Shown here: positions 22,799-31,259 of the stretch, piece by piece
How positions within the stretch are numbered: position 1 is the first letter of the stretch
How the letters are laid out: each line of letters begins with the position of its first letter
DNA from: an uncultured Eubacteriales bacterium
GTDB lineage: Bacteria; Bacillota; Clostridia; Lachnospirales; Lachnospiraceae
Direction of reading: 5' to 3'
Length of the DNA: 34,653 nt
NCBI GenBank assembly: GCA_900545175.1
Contig: UQYF01000030.1
Span: forward strand, 1 to 34,653
Notes under the pieces: model-generated
What the model saw: only the letters and a program-made list of their open reading frames with translations
Told to the model about the DNA's origin: nothing
Database searches by the model: none
Position numbers and translations under genes: made by a program

Positions 22799-22984
22799 TT
22801 ACCAGCTTGCTTTCTTAACGCCAGGGATCTGTCCCTTGTATGCTAACTCACGGAAGCAAATTCTGCAGATTCCATACTTTCTTAAGTATGCGTGTGGACG
22901 TCCACAGATCTTACAACGTGTGTATTCTCTTGTAGAGAACTTCTGCTTGCGTGACTGCTTAATCTTCATAGAAGTCTTAGCCAT
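22799..22984 (-). CDS. rpsN: 30S ribosomal protein S14, zinc-binding type Z
   Basis: 61 aa, the short zinc form, with CKICGRPHAYLRKYGICRIC giving the four ligands (two CxxC). MAKTSMKIKQSRKQKFSTRE is standard. GGAGGGAAATTCA site. Sits between rplE and rpsH as normal; also called rpsZ or rpsN1. Confidence 0.97.
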   Translation of the reverse strand: MAKTSMKIKQSRKQKFSTREYTRCKICGRPHAYLRKYGICRICFRELAYKGQIPGVKKASW

Positions 22985-23001
22985 TGAATTTCCCTCCTAA
23001 A

Positions 23002-23547
23002 TTATTTCTTGAATGGCATGTTGAAGAGTCTTAATAATTCGCGAGCTTCTTCATCTGTCTTAGCTGTAGTTACAACGATAACATCCATACCTCTAACCTT
23101 GTCGATCTTGTCGTACTCGATCTCAGGGAAGATAATCTGCTCCTTGATACCAAGAGCATAGTTACCTCTGCCATCAAAGGAATCTGCGCTAACGCCTCTG
23201 AAGTCACGTACACGTGGTAATGCAAGATTTACTAATCTGTCTAAGAACTCATACATTCTCTCACCACGAAGTGTAACCTTACATCCGATAGGCATACCTT
23301 CTCTAATCTTGAAGTTTGCAACTGAGTTCTTAGCTCTTGTAAGAACTGCCTTCTGTCCAGCGATTGTCTCAAGCTCCTTAACTGCAACATCAAGAATCTT
23401 TGAGTTATCCTTAGCCTCGCCGACACCCATATTTATAACGATTTTATCGAGCTTTGGTACTTCCATAATGTTCTTGTAACCGAACTTCTTTACCATTGCA
23501 TCAACGATTTCACTTGTATATAAGTCATGTAATCTACTCACCGTCAC
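23002..23547 (-). CDS. rplE: 50S ribosomal protein L5
   Basis: 5S rRNA-binding protein, 181 aa, forming an intersubunit bridge with S13. Motifs: MEVPKLDKIVINMGVGEA, then KFKIREGMPIGCKVTLRG-like text (here NFKIREGMPIGCKVTLRG), and GRGNYALGIKEQIIFPEI. AGGAGGTCTGTGACGGTG region gives the ribosome site. Confidence 0.96.
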   Translation of the reverse strand: MTVSRLHDLYTSEIVDAMVKKFGYKNIMEVPKLDKIVINMGVGEAKDNSKILDVAVKELETIAGQKAVLTRAKNSVANFKIREGMPIGCKVTLRGERMYEFLDRLVNLALPRVRDFRGVSADSFDGRGNYALGIKEQIIFPEIEYDKIDKVRGMDVIVVTTAKTDEEARELLRLFNMPFKK

Positions 23548-23564
23548 AGACCTCCTTTCTCAAA

Positions 23565-23876
23565 TTAATCAATAACCTCTCCGGTTGATTTTGCCACACG
23601 GGACTTCTTGCCGTTCTCAAGCTTGTAGCCAATCTTAGTAGCCTTTCCCTTGTGAACATACATAACGTTAGAAACATTGATTGGAGCTTCCATACGGATA
23701 ATGCCGCCATTCTGGTTCTGTGCGTTAGGCTTTGTGTGCTTGGATACCATGTTGATACCCTCAACAACTACCTTATTATTCTTAGCATCAACGGAAACAA
23801 CCTTTCCCTCTTTGCCCTTATCTGTACCGGTGATTACCTGAACGGTATCACCCTTCTTAATCTTCATTGCTGACAT
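23565..23876 (-). CDS. rplX: 50S ribosomal protein L24
   Basis: Assembly initiator protein, 103 aa. KOW motif at the N-terminus (MKIKKGDTVQVITGTDKGKE) and VEGINMVSKHTKPNAQNQNG in the body. The start is set at ATG 23874-23876 (MSAMKIKKGD): the further in-frame start upstream lies within the GGGAGG ribosome site itself. Confidence 0.95.
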   Translation of the reverse strand: MSAMKIKKGDTVQVITGTDKGKEGKVVSVDAKNNKVVVEGINMVSKHTKPNAQNQNGGIIRMEAPINVSNVMYVHKGKATKIGYKLENGKKSRVAKSTGEVID

Positions 23877-23889
23877 CTTAGACACCTCC

Positions 23890-24258
23890 CTATAATACTT
23901 CTGGTGCTAATGAGACGATCTTCATGAACTGCTTCTCTCTTAGCTCTCTAGCTACTGGTCCAAAGATACGTGTACCCTTTGGTGTCTTATCATCTTTAAT
24001 AATAACAGCAGCATTCTCATCGAATTTAATATATGAGCCGTCCTTACGACGTGCGCCCTTAACAGAACGAACAACTACGGCCTTAACAACGTCACCCTTT
24101 TTAACAACGCCGCCTGGTGTTGCATCTTTAACGCTGGCAACGATTACATCACCGATATTTGCATATCTTCTTGTTGATCCACCCATAACTCTGATGCAAA
24201 GTAATTCCTTAGCACCGGTGTTATCAGCAACCTTAAGTCTTGTCTCTTGCTGAATCAT
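23890..24258 (-). CDS. rplN: 50S ribosomal protein L14
   Basis: 122 aa. MIQQETRLKVADNTGAKELL and VIIKDDKTPKGTRIFGPVAR are diagnostic; ends in FMKIVSLAPEVL. Normal position between rpsQ and rplX, 36-base gap to rpsQ. Confidence 0.97.
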   Translation of the reverse strand: MIQQETRLKVADNTGAKELLCIRVMGGSTRRYANIGDVIVASVKDATPGGVVKKGDVVKAVVVRSVKGARRKDGSYIKFDENAAVIIKDDKTPKGTRIFGPVARELREKQFMKIVSLAPEVL

Positions 24259-24294
24259 CAGGTTAATCCTCCTTATTTGATTATAAACGATATA

Positions 24295-24552
24295 TTATTC
24301 CGGTCTGCTGATAAGCTCAACAAATCTCCATCTCTTCTCCTTAGATAAAGGTCTTGTCTCCATAACCTTTACAATATCGCCGATCTGGCACTCATTGTTC
24401 TCATCATGAGCCTTTAACTTATATGTCTTCTTCACAATCTTGTTGTAAAGAGGATGCTTTACGTGGTCCTCAACTGCTACAACGATTGTCTTGTCCATCT
24501 TATTGCTTACGACCTTACCGGTACGTGTCTTTCTTAAATTTCTTTCTTCCAC
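24295..24552 (-). CDS. rpsQ: 30S ribosomal protein S17
   Basis: Primary 16S rRNA binder of the OB-fold class, 85 aa. MEERNLRKTRTGKVVSNKMD, then HDENNECQIGDIVKVMETRP and LSKEKRWRFVELI are typical. AGGGAGG site precedes the ATG. Confidence 0.97.
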   Translation of the reverse strand: MEERNLRKTRTGKVVSNKMDKTIVVAVEDHVKHPLYNKIVKKTYKLKAHDENNECQIGDIVKVMETRPLSKEKRWRFVELISRPE

Positions 24553-24573
24553 AACAGTTCCTCCCTTCTAGGA

Positions 24574-24783
24574 TTACTCAGCAGCATTAACTTTTTCAGC
24601 AATGATAGTCTGAATTCTTGCGATATTCTTTCTAACATCCTTGATTCTGCTTGTGTTATCTAACTGATTAGTTGCGTTCTGGAATCTTAAATTGAAAAGT
24701 TCTTTCTTAGCAGCTACTAATTCTTCATTTAATTCTGTAGCTGATTTTGCTCTTAAATCTTCTACATACTTATTAATTTTCAC
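24574..24783 (-). CDS. rpmC: 50S ribosomal protein L29
   Basis: Two-helix protein at the exit tunnel contacted by SRP and trigger factor; 69 aa from GTG 24781-24783 (MKINKYVEDLRAKSATELNE, then LFNLRFQNATNQLDNTSRIK). A second GTG nine bases upstream adds three residues; the shorter form fits the GAAGGCGG site and homologue length better. It overlaps the rplP stop by 11 bases, so translation is probably coupled. Confidence 0.93.
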   Translation of the reverse strand: MKINKYVEDLRAKSATELNEELVAAKKELFNLRFQNATNQLDNTSRIKDVRKNIARIQTIIAEKVNAAE

Positions 24784-25210
24784 TGTTGTCACCGCCTTCT
24801 AAATCCGCACGTGATGCTACCTTACACTTTAACGGAAGCTTGTGCATTGCAAGACGTAATGCTTCTCTTGCAACCTCTTCGGATACACCGGAGATCTCGA
24901 ACATTACACGTCCTGGTTTAACTACTGCTACCCAATACTCTACATTACCTTTTCCTTTACCCATACGAACTCCAAGAGGCTTCTGAGTAAATGGATGATC
25001 AGGGAATATATTAATCCATACCTTACCACCACGCTTGATGTAACGTGTCATGGCGATACGGGCTGCTTCAATCTGTCTTGAACTGATCCATGCCGGCTCC
25101 ATTGCTACGATACCGTACTCACCCTGGAGAATCTTATTTCCACGAGTAGCCTTACCTGCCATAGAACCACGGAACTGCTTACGATGTTTAACTCTCTTAG
25201 GTAATAACAT
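24773..25210 (-). CDS. rplP: 50S ribosomal protein L16
   Basis: 145 aa protein at the tRNA A-site side of the central protuberance. MLLPKRVKHRKQFRGSMAGK and RMGKGKGNVEYWVAVVKPGR are diagnostic. Its ATG overlaps the rpsC stop by one base. Confidence 0.97.
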   Translation of the reverse strand: MLLPKRVKHRKQFRGSMAGKATRGNKILQGEYGIVAMEPAWISSRQIEAARIAMTRYIKRGGKVWINIFPDHPFTQKPLGVRMGKGKGNVEYWVAVVKPGRVMFEISGVSEEVAREALRLAMHKLPLKCKVASRADLEGGDNSEN

Positions 25211-25866
25211 TATGCTTCGCTCCCTTCCTTAACTGCCTTTGTTGGAAGCACATCACCCTTGTAGATCCAAACCTTAACGCCGATCTTACCGTATGTGGTG
25301 TCTGCCTCAGCAAAACCATAATCGATATCTGCACGTAATGTCTGAAGAGGAATTGTGCCTTCTGTATAGAATTCTGAACGAGCCATATCAGCTCCACCAA
25401 GACGTCCTGCACACATTGTCTTGATACCCTTAACGCCAGACTTCATTGTTCTGGACATTACAGACTTCATTGCTCTTCTGAATGATACACGGTTCTCAAG
25501 CTGGAGTGCGATATTCTCTGCTACAAGCTGAGCATCTCTGTCCGGTCTCTTGATTTCCTTGATATCTAATGATAACTTCTTATTTGTAAGCTTCTGAGTC
25601 TCAACTCTGAGTGCGTCAACATCAGCACCGCCCTTACCGATAACAACGCCCGGCTTAGCTGTGTGGATGATAACCTTAACCTTGTCGGAAGCTCTCTCTA
25701 TCTCAATCTTTGCGATTCCGGCACTGTATAACTTCTTCTTAAGAAACTTTCTGATGTTGTAATCTTCTACAAGATTATCAGCGAAATCAGACTCTGCATA
25801 CCACTTGGAATCCCAGTCTTTAATAACGCCGACTCTTATGCCATGAGGATTAACTTTCTGTCCCAT
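25210..25866 (-). CDS. rpsC: 30S ribosomal protein S3
   Basis: Part of the mRNA entry site, 218 aa. MGQKVNPHGIRVGVIKDWDS start, KH domain with VIIHTAKPGVVIGKGGADVD, and C-terminal GGADMARSEFYTEGTIPLQT. Start at 25866 follows the TAAGGAGGACATT site; an in-frame extension upstream overlaps the rplV end and lacks a site. Confidence 0.97.
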   Translation of the reverse strand: MGQKVNPHGIRVGVIKDWDSKWYAESDFADNLVEDYNIRKFLKKKLYSAGIAKIEIERASDKVKVIIHTAKPGVVIGKGGADVDALRVETQKLTNKKLSLDIKEIKRPDRDAQLVAENIALQLENRVSFRRAMKSVMSRTMKSGVKGIKTMCAGRLGGADMARSEFYTEGTIPLQTLRADIDYGFAEADTTYGKIGVKVWIYKGDVLPTKAVKEGSEA

Positions 25867-25876
25867 AATGTCCTCC

Positions 25877-26263
25877 TTATCTCTCATTGAGCACGATAGT
25901 GATATTGCTCATTCTCTTCTCGATTCTGTAAGCTCTACCCTGTGCTCTAGGTTTAACTCTCTTCATGATTGGTGCGCTGCCTGCGTAGCACTCCTCAACA
26001 TAAAGGTTCTCAGCCTTCATACCATTGTTGTTCTCAGCATTGGCAATAGCTGACTTTAATAACTTCTCTATAAGTGTGGAAGCGTATCTTGGGTTGTAAG
26101 TTACGATAGCAAGAGCTGTTGTAACGTCCTTACCTCTGATAGCATCTAATACAAAACATGCCTTCTGTACAGAAACTCTTGCGTAAGATAACTTAGCTGA
26201 TGGTCTTGTATCCTTAACGGCATTTCTCTCTCTCTTAATTTTGGATCTATGTCCCTTTGCCAT
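25877..26263 (-). CDS. rplV: 50S ribosomal protein L22
   Basis: 128 aa; its hairpin lines the peptide exit tunnel and is a macrolide-resistance locus. SYARVSVQKACFVLDAIRGK and the C-terminal MKRVKPRAQGRAYRIEKRMS are typical, with no insertion in the tunnel loop. AGGAGG site before the ATG. Confidence 0.97.
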   Translation of the reverse strand: MAKGHRSKIKRERNAVKDTRPSAKLSYARVSVQKACFVLDAIRGKDVTTALAIVTYNPRYASTLIEKLLKSAIANAENNNGMKAENLYVEECYAGSAPIMKRVKPRAQGRAYRIEKRMSNITIVLNER

Positions 26264-26292
26264 GGATTAAACCTCCTTTCAAATTGTACGAA

Positions 26293-26574
26293 TTAGCGAG
26301 ACTTTGTCTTCTTCTCGTCTTTTCCATGTCCTCTAAAAGTTCTTGTGGCAACGAATTCGCCAAGCTTGTGTCCTACCATATCCTCTGTAACATATACAGG
26401 AACATGCTTTCTGCCATCATGAACTGCGATTGTATGTCCAACCATCTGAGGGAAAATTGTAGAACGGCGTGACCAAGTCTTTATAACTGACTTCTGTCCG
26501 GATTCGTTCATAGCAGCTACTTTCTTAAGTAAGCTCTCGTCTGCAAATGGTCCTTTTTTAAGTGAACGAGCCAT
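26293..26574 (-). CDS. rpsS: 30S ribosomal protein S19
   Basis: 93 aa head protein. MARSLKKGPFADESLLKKV and TWSRRSTIFPQMVGHTIAVH then HKLGEFVATRTFRGH are invariant family text. AGGAGGTAATGAACCA site; 17 bases after rplB. Confidence 0.97.
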   Translation of the reverse strand: MARSLKKGPFADESLLKKVAAMNESGQKSVIKTWSRRSTIFPQMVGHTIAVHDGRKHVPVYVTEDMVGHKLGEFVATRTFRGHGKDEKKTKSR

Positions 26575-26591
26575 TGGTTCATTACCTCCTA

Positions 26592-27434
26592 TTATTTAAA
26601 GTTCTTACCGTCTCTTCTTCTTACGATAAGCTTGTTAGACTGCTTGTTGTTCTTTCTTGTCTTGAGACCGAGTGCTGGCTTGCCCCATGGTGTTACAGGA
26701 CCTGGACGACCAATACCAGTCTTACCTTCACCACCACCGTGTGGATGGTCATTAGGGTTCATTACGGAACCACGAACAGTTGGGCGGATACCCATATGTC
26801 TCTTACGTCCAGCCTTACCTAAGTTGATGAGGCTGTGGTCACCATTGCCAAGTGTACCGATTGTAGCACGGCAGATGATTGGAACCATTCTCATTTCGCC
26901 TGATGGAAGTCTGAGTGTTGCATACTTGCCTTCCTTAGCCATGAGCTGTGCTGAGTTACCGGCTGCACGAACGAGCTGTCCACCCTTGCCAGGATATAAC
27001 TCGATGTTGTGTACTTCAGTACCTACAGGAATCTCAGAAAGTGGTAAGCAGTTACCTACTCTAACTTCTGCGCCTGCACCGTTCATAACTGTCATGCCGT
27101 CTGTTAAACCAGCCGGAGCAAGGATATATGCCTTCTCACCATCAGCGTAAGCGATAAGTGCGATATTAGCTGTTCTGTTTGGATCGTACTCAATGCCAAG
27201 AACCTTAGCTGGGATACCATCCTTATTTCTCTTAAAATCTATTACTCTATATTTCTTTCTGTTTCCACCGCCGCGGTGTCTTACAGTAATCTTACCCTGG
27301 TTATTACGACCAGCGTTCTTCTGAAATGAAACTAATAATGACTTCTCAGGAGTGCTCTTTGTGATCTCAGAGAAATCAGAACCAGTCATGTTTCTTCTAG
27401 AAGGTGTATATGGGTTATATGATTTGATTCCCAT
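26592..27434 (-). CDS. rplB: 50S ribosomal protein L2
   Basis: Near the peptidyl-transferase centre, 280 aa. MGIKSYNPYTPSRRNMTGSD start, RHRGGGNRKKYRVIDFKRNK, and the highly conserved MNPNDHPHGGGEGKTGIGRP with the functionally important His. AAAGGAGAGAATATA site before the ATG. Preceded by a 128-base gap to rplW. Confidence 0.98.
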   Translation of the reverse strand: MGIKSYNPYTPSRRNMTGSDFSEITKSTPEKSLLVSFQKNAGRNNQGKITVRHRGGGNRKKYRVIDFKRNKDGIPAKVLGIEYDPNRTANIALIAYADGEKAYILAPAGLTDGMTVMNGAGAEVRVGNCLPLSEIPVGTEVHNIELYPGKGGQLVRAAGNSAQLMAKEGKYATLRLPSGEMRMVPIICRATIGTLGNGDHSLINLGKAGRKRHMGIRPTVRGSVMNPNDHPHGGGEGKTGIGRPGPVTPWGKPALGLKTRKNNKQSNKLIVRRRDGKNFK

Positions 27435-27540
27435 TATATTCTCTCCTTTCGACTATCTGTCACATGTTATCAGGCCCGGTCGGAGCCTATATTTGGTGTC
27501 TTAGGACTTCCATGTCATCAAAAACTGTCCGTCCTGTCCG

Positions 27541-27554
27541 GATGCTTACGCATC
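27541..27554 (-). other. Small hairpin in the rplW-rplB gap
   Basis: GATGC/GCATC with a 4-base loop, 8 bases after the rplW stop. Downstream are GGACAGGACGGACAG and TTTTT, giving a weak terminator-like look without clear base pairing next to the T run. No reading frame lies in the 128-base gap. Confidence 0.3.
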
Positions 27555-27562
27555 TCTATGAA

Positions 27563-27862
27563 TTAAAGACCAGCGAAAATCTCGATATCTGCGCTGTCAG
27601 CTGTAAGCTGAACGATTGCCTTCTTCTTCTTTGCTGTCTTGCCGTATGTCATTCCTCTTCTGCGGGTCTTGCCATCGAGGTTCATTGTGTTAACGCCTGC
27701 AACCTTAGTGCCTGCGAACATCTTCTCAACAGCTTCCTTAATCTGAGTCTTGTTAGCTTCAGGATGAACAAGGAATGTATACTTCTTTGCAGCCATGTCA
27801 GCCATGCTCTTCTCAGTAACAACCGGCTTTAAAATTACATCATAATACATTAAGCTTGCCAT
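27563..27862 (-). CDS. rplW: 50S ribosomal protein L23
   Basis: Exit-tunnel rim protein, docking site for trigger factor and SRP; 99 aa. YYDVILKPVVTEKSMADMAA and YTFLVHPEANKTQIKEAVEK are typical. Its ATG overlaps the rplD stop by one base. Confidence 0.97.
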   Translation of the reverse strand: MASLMYYDVILKPVVTEKSMADMAAKKYTFLVHPEANKTQIKEAVEKMFAGTKVAGVNTMNLDGKTRRRGMTYGKTAKKKKAIVQLTADSADIEIFAGL

Positions 27863-28482
27863 TATGCATACACCTCCTGAATTGTTCCAACAGCTTCCTT
27901 AGAAACAACCATTGTGTCATACTTAAGTATGTCATATACGTTGATTGTGTCAGCTGTTGCTGTCTTAACGCCCTGAATGTTTCTTGCGGAAAGAATTACA
28001 TTCTTGTCGTCATTTGCTGTTACTACTAATGCCTTAGCAACCTTTAAGTTGTTAAGAACATTTACCATATTCTTTGTCTTTATCTCGTTGAAAGTAAGAC
28101 CCTCAACTACGATGAACTTCTTATCCTCTACTCTTGATGTAAGAGCTGATAATAAAGCTGCTCTCTTCTCTTTCTTGTTCATCTTGAAAGAGTAATCTCT
28201 TGGCTTCGGAGCGAATACAACGCCGCCGCCCTTCCACTGTGGAGCTCTGATGGAACCCTGTCTTGCATGACCTGTTCCCTTCTGCTTCCATGGCTTTCTT
28301 CCGCCGCCACGAACCTCTGCACGAGTCTTAGCACTCTGTGTTCCCTGACGGTTATTTGCAAGCTGGCTCACAACTGCCATGTGTACTAAGTGCTCATTAA
28401 CTTCTACACCGAATACAGCATCGTTAAGCTCTATTGTGCCAACTTCTTTGCCTTCAATATTATAAACAGATACGTTTGCCAT
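27862..28482 (-). CDS. rplD: 50S ribosomal protein L4
   Basis: 206 aa. The extended tunnel loop RGGGRKPWKQKGTGHARQGS and GGGVVFAPKPRDYSFKMNKK are diagnostic. In E. coli L4 represses the S10 operon through the rpsJ leader; the leader here is long and structured, so similar control is conceivable but unproven. Confidence 0.97.
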   Translation of the reverse strand: MANVSVYNIEGKEVGTIELNDAVFGVEVNEHLVHMAVVSQLANNRQGTQSAKTRAEVRGGGRKPWKQKGTGHARQGSIRAPQWKGGGVVFAPKPRDYSFKMNKKEKRAALLSALTSRVEDKKFIVVEGLTFNEIKTKNMVNVLNNLKVAKALVVTANDDKNVILSARNIQGVKTATADTINVYDILKYDTMVVSKEAVGTIQEVYA

Positions 28483-28509
28483 CTGTGTGTTCCTCCTTCC
28501 TTAACAGCA

Positions 28510-29193
28510 CTACTTCTCAAATTTTACTGTCTCTTTGATTGTTACAAGAGACTTCTTTGGTCCCGGTACAGCACCCTTAACTAAGATTAAGTTGTTATCA
28601 ACATCAACCTTAACAACCTCAAGGTTCTGAATCGTGATCTTCTTATTTCCCATATGACCTGGCATTCCCTTGCCCTTAAATACTCTACCCGGAGTAGTTG
28701 CGGAGCCGTTAGAACCCTGATGTCTGTGGAACTTAGAGCCGTGTGCCATAGGTCCTCTGGACTGGCCTAATCTCTTGATTGCGCCCTGGAAGCCCTTTCC
28801 CTTGGAAATTGCTGTTGCGTCAACCTTGTCACCAGCTGCGAAGATGTCTGCCTTAATCTCATCCTTTACAGAATAATCAGCAGCGTTCTCAAAACGGAAC
28901 TCCTTAACATACTTCTTGCTTGTAACACCAGCCTTCTCAAAGTGACCCTTTAAAGCCTTGTTAACACCATGTCTGTTTCTGATTTCTTTCTTGCCGCTCT
29001 TGTCTTTTGCTACAACCTTTTCCTTAGCATCAACAAAACCAACCTGTACTGCTGCGTAACCGTCGTTCTCAACTGTCTTAACCTGTGTTACTACACAAGG
29101 ACCAGCCTGAAGAACAGTTACCGGAGTGAGAACTCCGTCTTCGTTGAAAATCTGTGTCATTCCAACCTTTGTTGCTAAAATAGCCTTCTTCAT
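28510..29193 (-). CDS. rplC: 50S ribosomal protein L3
   Basis: 227 aa, somewhat longer than the usual 205-215 owing to an internal segment and the tail KSLVTIKETVKFEK. MKKAILATKVGMTQIFNEDG, then SKGKGFQGAIKRLGQSRGPM and HGSKFHRHQGSNGSATTPGR. ACAGGAGGTAAAACA site. The 148-base gap to rpsJ holds a hairpin. Confidence 0.97.
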   Translation of the reverse strand: MKKAILATKVGMTQIFNEDGVLTPVTVLQAGPCVVTQVKTVENDGYAAVQVGFVDAKEKVVAKDKSGKKEIRNRHGVNKALKGHFEKAGVTSKKYVKEFRFENAADYSVKDEIKADIFAAGDKVDATAISKGKGFQGAIKRLGQSRGPMAHGSKFHRHQGSNGSATTPGRVFKGKGMPGHMGNKKITIQNLEVVKVDVDNNLILVKGAVPGPKKSLVTIKETVKFEK

Positions 29194-29221
29194 TGTTTTA
29201 CCTCCTGTTTAATCTACAGCG

Positions 29222-29241
29222 GACCCCAATGTTCCGGGGTC
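29222..29241 (-). other. Hairpin in the rpsJ-rplC gap
   Basis: GACCCC/GGGGTC, perfect 6 bp with an 8-base loop, about 28 bases before the rplC ATG and just upstream of its AGGAGG site. No U-tract. The rest of this 148-base gap is AT-rich and shows no reading frame. Confidence 0.4.
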
Positions 29242-29341
29242 ATCCTAGAACAGTCAATATAAGTGGAACAAATTCGGTAAAATGTGTTGCTTCTATATTA
29301 AACCCTTCAGGACTTCTTAATTAATAATTATTGACATTCAA

Positions 29342-29653
29342 TTATTTCATCTTAATGTCAATGTACACACCTGCTGGCATCTCTAAGCGAGATAATGCAT
29401 CAACAGTCTTCTGTGATGGAGTAATGATATCGATGAGTCTCTTATGAGTTCTCTGCTCGAACTGCTCTCTGGAATCCTTATACTTGTGAACAGCTCTGAG
29501 GATTGTAACTACTTCCTTCTTAGTAGGAAGAGGTACAGGTCCGCTCACCTGAGATCCTGTCTTCTTAGCACTCTCGATAATCTTCTTAGCTGACTGATCA
29601 ACTAACTGATGATCATAAGCCTTTAATGTGATTCTCATTACTTGACTTGCCAT
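29342..29653 (-). CDS. rpsJ: 30S ribosomal protein S10
   Basis: First gene of the ribosomal cluster; S10 also acts as NusE in antitermination. 103 aa: MASQVMRITLKAYDHQLVDQ, then VSGPVPLPTKKEVVTILRAV and LEMPAGVYIDIKM. The AAGGAGG site lies about 12 bases before the ATG, wider than usual, with a U-rich run between. Confidence 0.97.
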   Translation of the reverse strand: MASQVMRITLKAYDHQLVDQSAKKIIESAKKTGSQVSGPVPLPTKKEVVTILRAVHKYKDSREQFEQRTHKRLIDIITPSQKTVDALSRLEMPAGVYIDIKMK

Positions 29654-29928
29654 AAAAAAAGCCGCCTCCTTTTCGCACTATAAATCAGTACGACAAGTGG
29701 TGACTGTACACATGCCCGCGCGTATCCTCTGCTCATTTACACACAAATGTGCATACTTTTCGTGCAGTAAGTTTCTTCGCGTTTCTCTCTGTCCCAAAGA
29801 ATGTTCTTCGACAGATTCTTAACTTGTACAGTGACTTGTCGCCAGTTTCCTAACTTGACATTCGCTCCACGGAACACCTGCAATCAATGCAGCAACCTCA
29901 CGTTTCTACGCTATCAATGTCACAGCAA
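29654..29928 (-). promoter_or_regulatory. Structured leader of the S10 operon
   Basis: About 275 bases without a reading frame. Read as RNA it has an upstream domain closed by TGACATT/AATGTCA (29916-29922 with 29856-29862), with CTGCA/TGCAG and CGT/ACG hairpins inside. The downstream domain is closed by a long-range stem: 29825-29841 pairs with 29691-29710 as two 8-bp helices (GCGACAAGT and ACTGTACA sides) split by a small internal loop. Within it, TCTGTC/GACAGA extends into AAGA/TCTT, and there is a CATTT/AAATG hairpin. Candidate autoregulatory leader; it is not recognisably the E. coli L4 target. Confidence 0.5.
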
Positions 29929-29933
29929 GTGAT

Positions 29934-29962
29934 ATATTACTATATCTCTCAGGAAAATGCAA
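29934..29962 (-). promoter_or_regulatory. Proximal promoter of the S10-spc-alpha cluster
   Basis: Minus strand TTGCAT (29957-29962), 17-base spacer, TAATAT (29934-29939). Expected start near 29928. Confidence 0.6.
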
Positions 29963-30039
29963 GTACTTTTTTCAAAAAATTTAAATTATTTTTGTGGCTT
30001 GGCTATATCGGACATTATTCTTACAACTGTGCCATGTGT

Positions 30040-30068
30040 ATCATAGCATAAATCAAAAGAAATTGCAA
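30040..30068 (-). promoter_or_regulatory. Distal promoter of the S10-spc-alpha cluster
   Basis: Minus strand TTGCAA (30063-30068), 17-base spacer, TATGAT (30040-30045), about 106 bases upstream of the proximal one. Between this and the plus-strand promoter at 30283 I see nothing I can support. Confidence 0.6.
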
Positions 30069-30282
30069 CCTTATTCGGCATAATTTTATTAGAATCTTCC
30101 TATATAAATGCTGTCAAAACATCCGAACATTCTTAGATGCAGGAAATCCTGTGCAAGTATCGCTTTTTTACCCTCACAGTGCTCATATAAAAGTTTACCG
30201 GATAATATCAAAGCCCTGTACACGAACGCTATACGTACTAAATTTTGATTTCTGCCATACATATGCTGTCCCAACGAATATC

Positions 30283-30311
30283 TTGCCAGTATTTCATTCT
30301 TAGTATATAAT
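30283..30311 (+). promoter_or_regulatory. Promoter of the methyltransferase gene
   Basis: TTGCCA (30283-30288), 17-base spacer, TATAAT (30306-30311). Start expected near 30318, giving a 60-base leader that includes a CCATT/AATGG hairpin. Confidence 0.75.
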
Positions 30312-30377
30312 AAAAAGAGCTTTTCCATTTTAAGTAATGGATATTCATTTAGCAGTTAAATATGAAAGGATTAAAAT

Positions 30378-31259
30378 ATGTGGATTGCAGATAGATGGAA
30401 GGATTACGAAGTCATGGACACATCATCCGGAGAGAAGCTTGAGCGCTGGGGTGATTATACACTGGTACGTCCGGACCCCCAGGTAATATGGAACACACCT
30501 AAAAAGGCAAGAGGCTGGAAGAATATGAACGGTCACTACCACAGAAGCAGCAAAGGCGGTGGTGAATGGGAATTTTTTGATCTGCCTGAACAGTGGTCAA
30601 TAGACTATGATGGTGTTGGCGGCAAGCTGACTTTTAACCTCAAGCCTTTTTCATTCAAGCATACAGGACTTTTCCCTGAGCAGGCTTCTAACTGGGACTG
30701 GTTCGGAAAGAAAATAAAGGATGCTGTTGAATCAGGACGTGAAATCAAAGTTCTCAACCTTTTTGCCTACACAGGCGGAGCAACTCTCGCTGCAGCATCA
30801 GCCGGTGCAAAGGTTACACATGTCGACGCTGCCAAAGGAATGGTCAACTGGGCAAAGGAGAATGCAGTCTCCTCAGGACTGGGTGACGCACCTATCCGCT
30901 GGCTTGTGGATGACTGCGGCAAATTCGTTGAGCGCGAAATAAGGCGCGGCAATAAGTACGATGGAATAATAATGGACCCACCTTCATACGGAAGAGGCCC
31001 TAAGGGTGAAATCTGGAAGATTGAAGATTCAATATATCCATTCATACAGCAGACAGAGCAGCTCTTAAGCGATGATCCGTTGTTCTTCCTCATCAACTCA
31101 TATACAACAGGTCTTGCACCATCAGTCCTCACTTACATGATATCTACCGCTATCATTCCAAAGCATGGAGGAAGTGTTGAATCCGGAGAACTCGGACTTC
31201 CCGTATCAGGTAACGGTCTTGTGCTTCCATGTGGTGCGAGCGGACGCTGGAGCAGATAA
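30378..31259 (+). CDS. Class I SAM-dependent methyltransferase, RlmI-like catalytic domain
   Basis: 293 aa cytoplasmic enzyme. The SAM-binding motif I is VLNLFAYTGGATLAAASAGA with acidic HVDAAKGMVNWAKENA after it; motif IV is DGIIMDPPSYGRGPKGE, the DPPSY form seen in RlmI-type 23S rRNA methyltransferases. There is no N-terminal PUA domain, unlike RlmI, so the substrate (rRNA, tRNA or protein) is open. Residues 1-100 form a separate N-terminal segment, rich in Trp. AAAGGA site before the ATG. First gene of a two-gene unit; divergent from the S10 cluster. Confidence 0.88.
   Translation: MWIADRWKDYEVMDTSSGEKLERWGDYTLVRPDPQVIWNTPKKARGWKNMNGHYHRSSKGGGEWEFFDLPEQWSIDYDGVGGKLTFNLKPFSFKHTGLFPEQASNWDWFGKKIKDAVESGREIKVLNLFAYTGGATLAAASAGAKVTHVDAAKGMVNWAKENAVSSGLGDAPIRWLVDDCGKFVEREIRRGNKYDGIIMDPPSYGRGPKGEIWKIEDSIYPFIQQTEQLLSDDPLFFLINSYTTGLAPSVLTYMISTAIIPKHGGSVESGELGLPVSGNGLVLPCGASGRWSR

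Noticed and set aside
30089..30328. 79-codon minus-strand frame upstream of rpsJ
   Set aside because: No ribosome binding site before its ATG, it covers the plus-strand promoter at 30283-30311, and its protein has no recognisable domain. Kept as unlikely rather than impossible.
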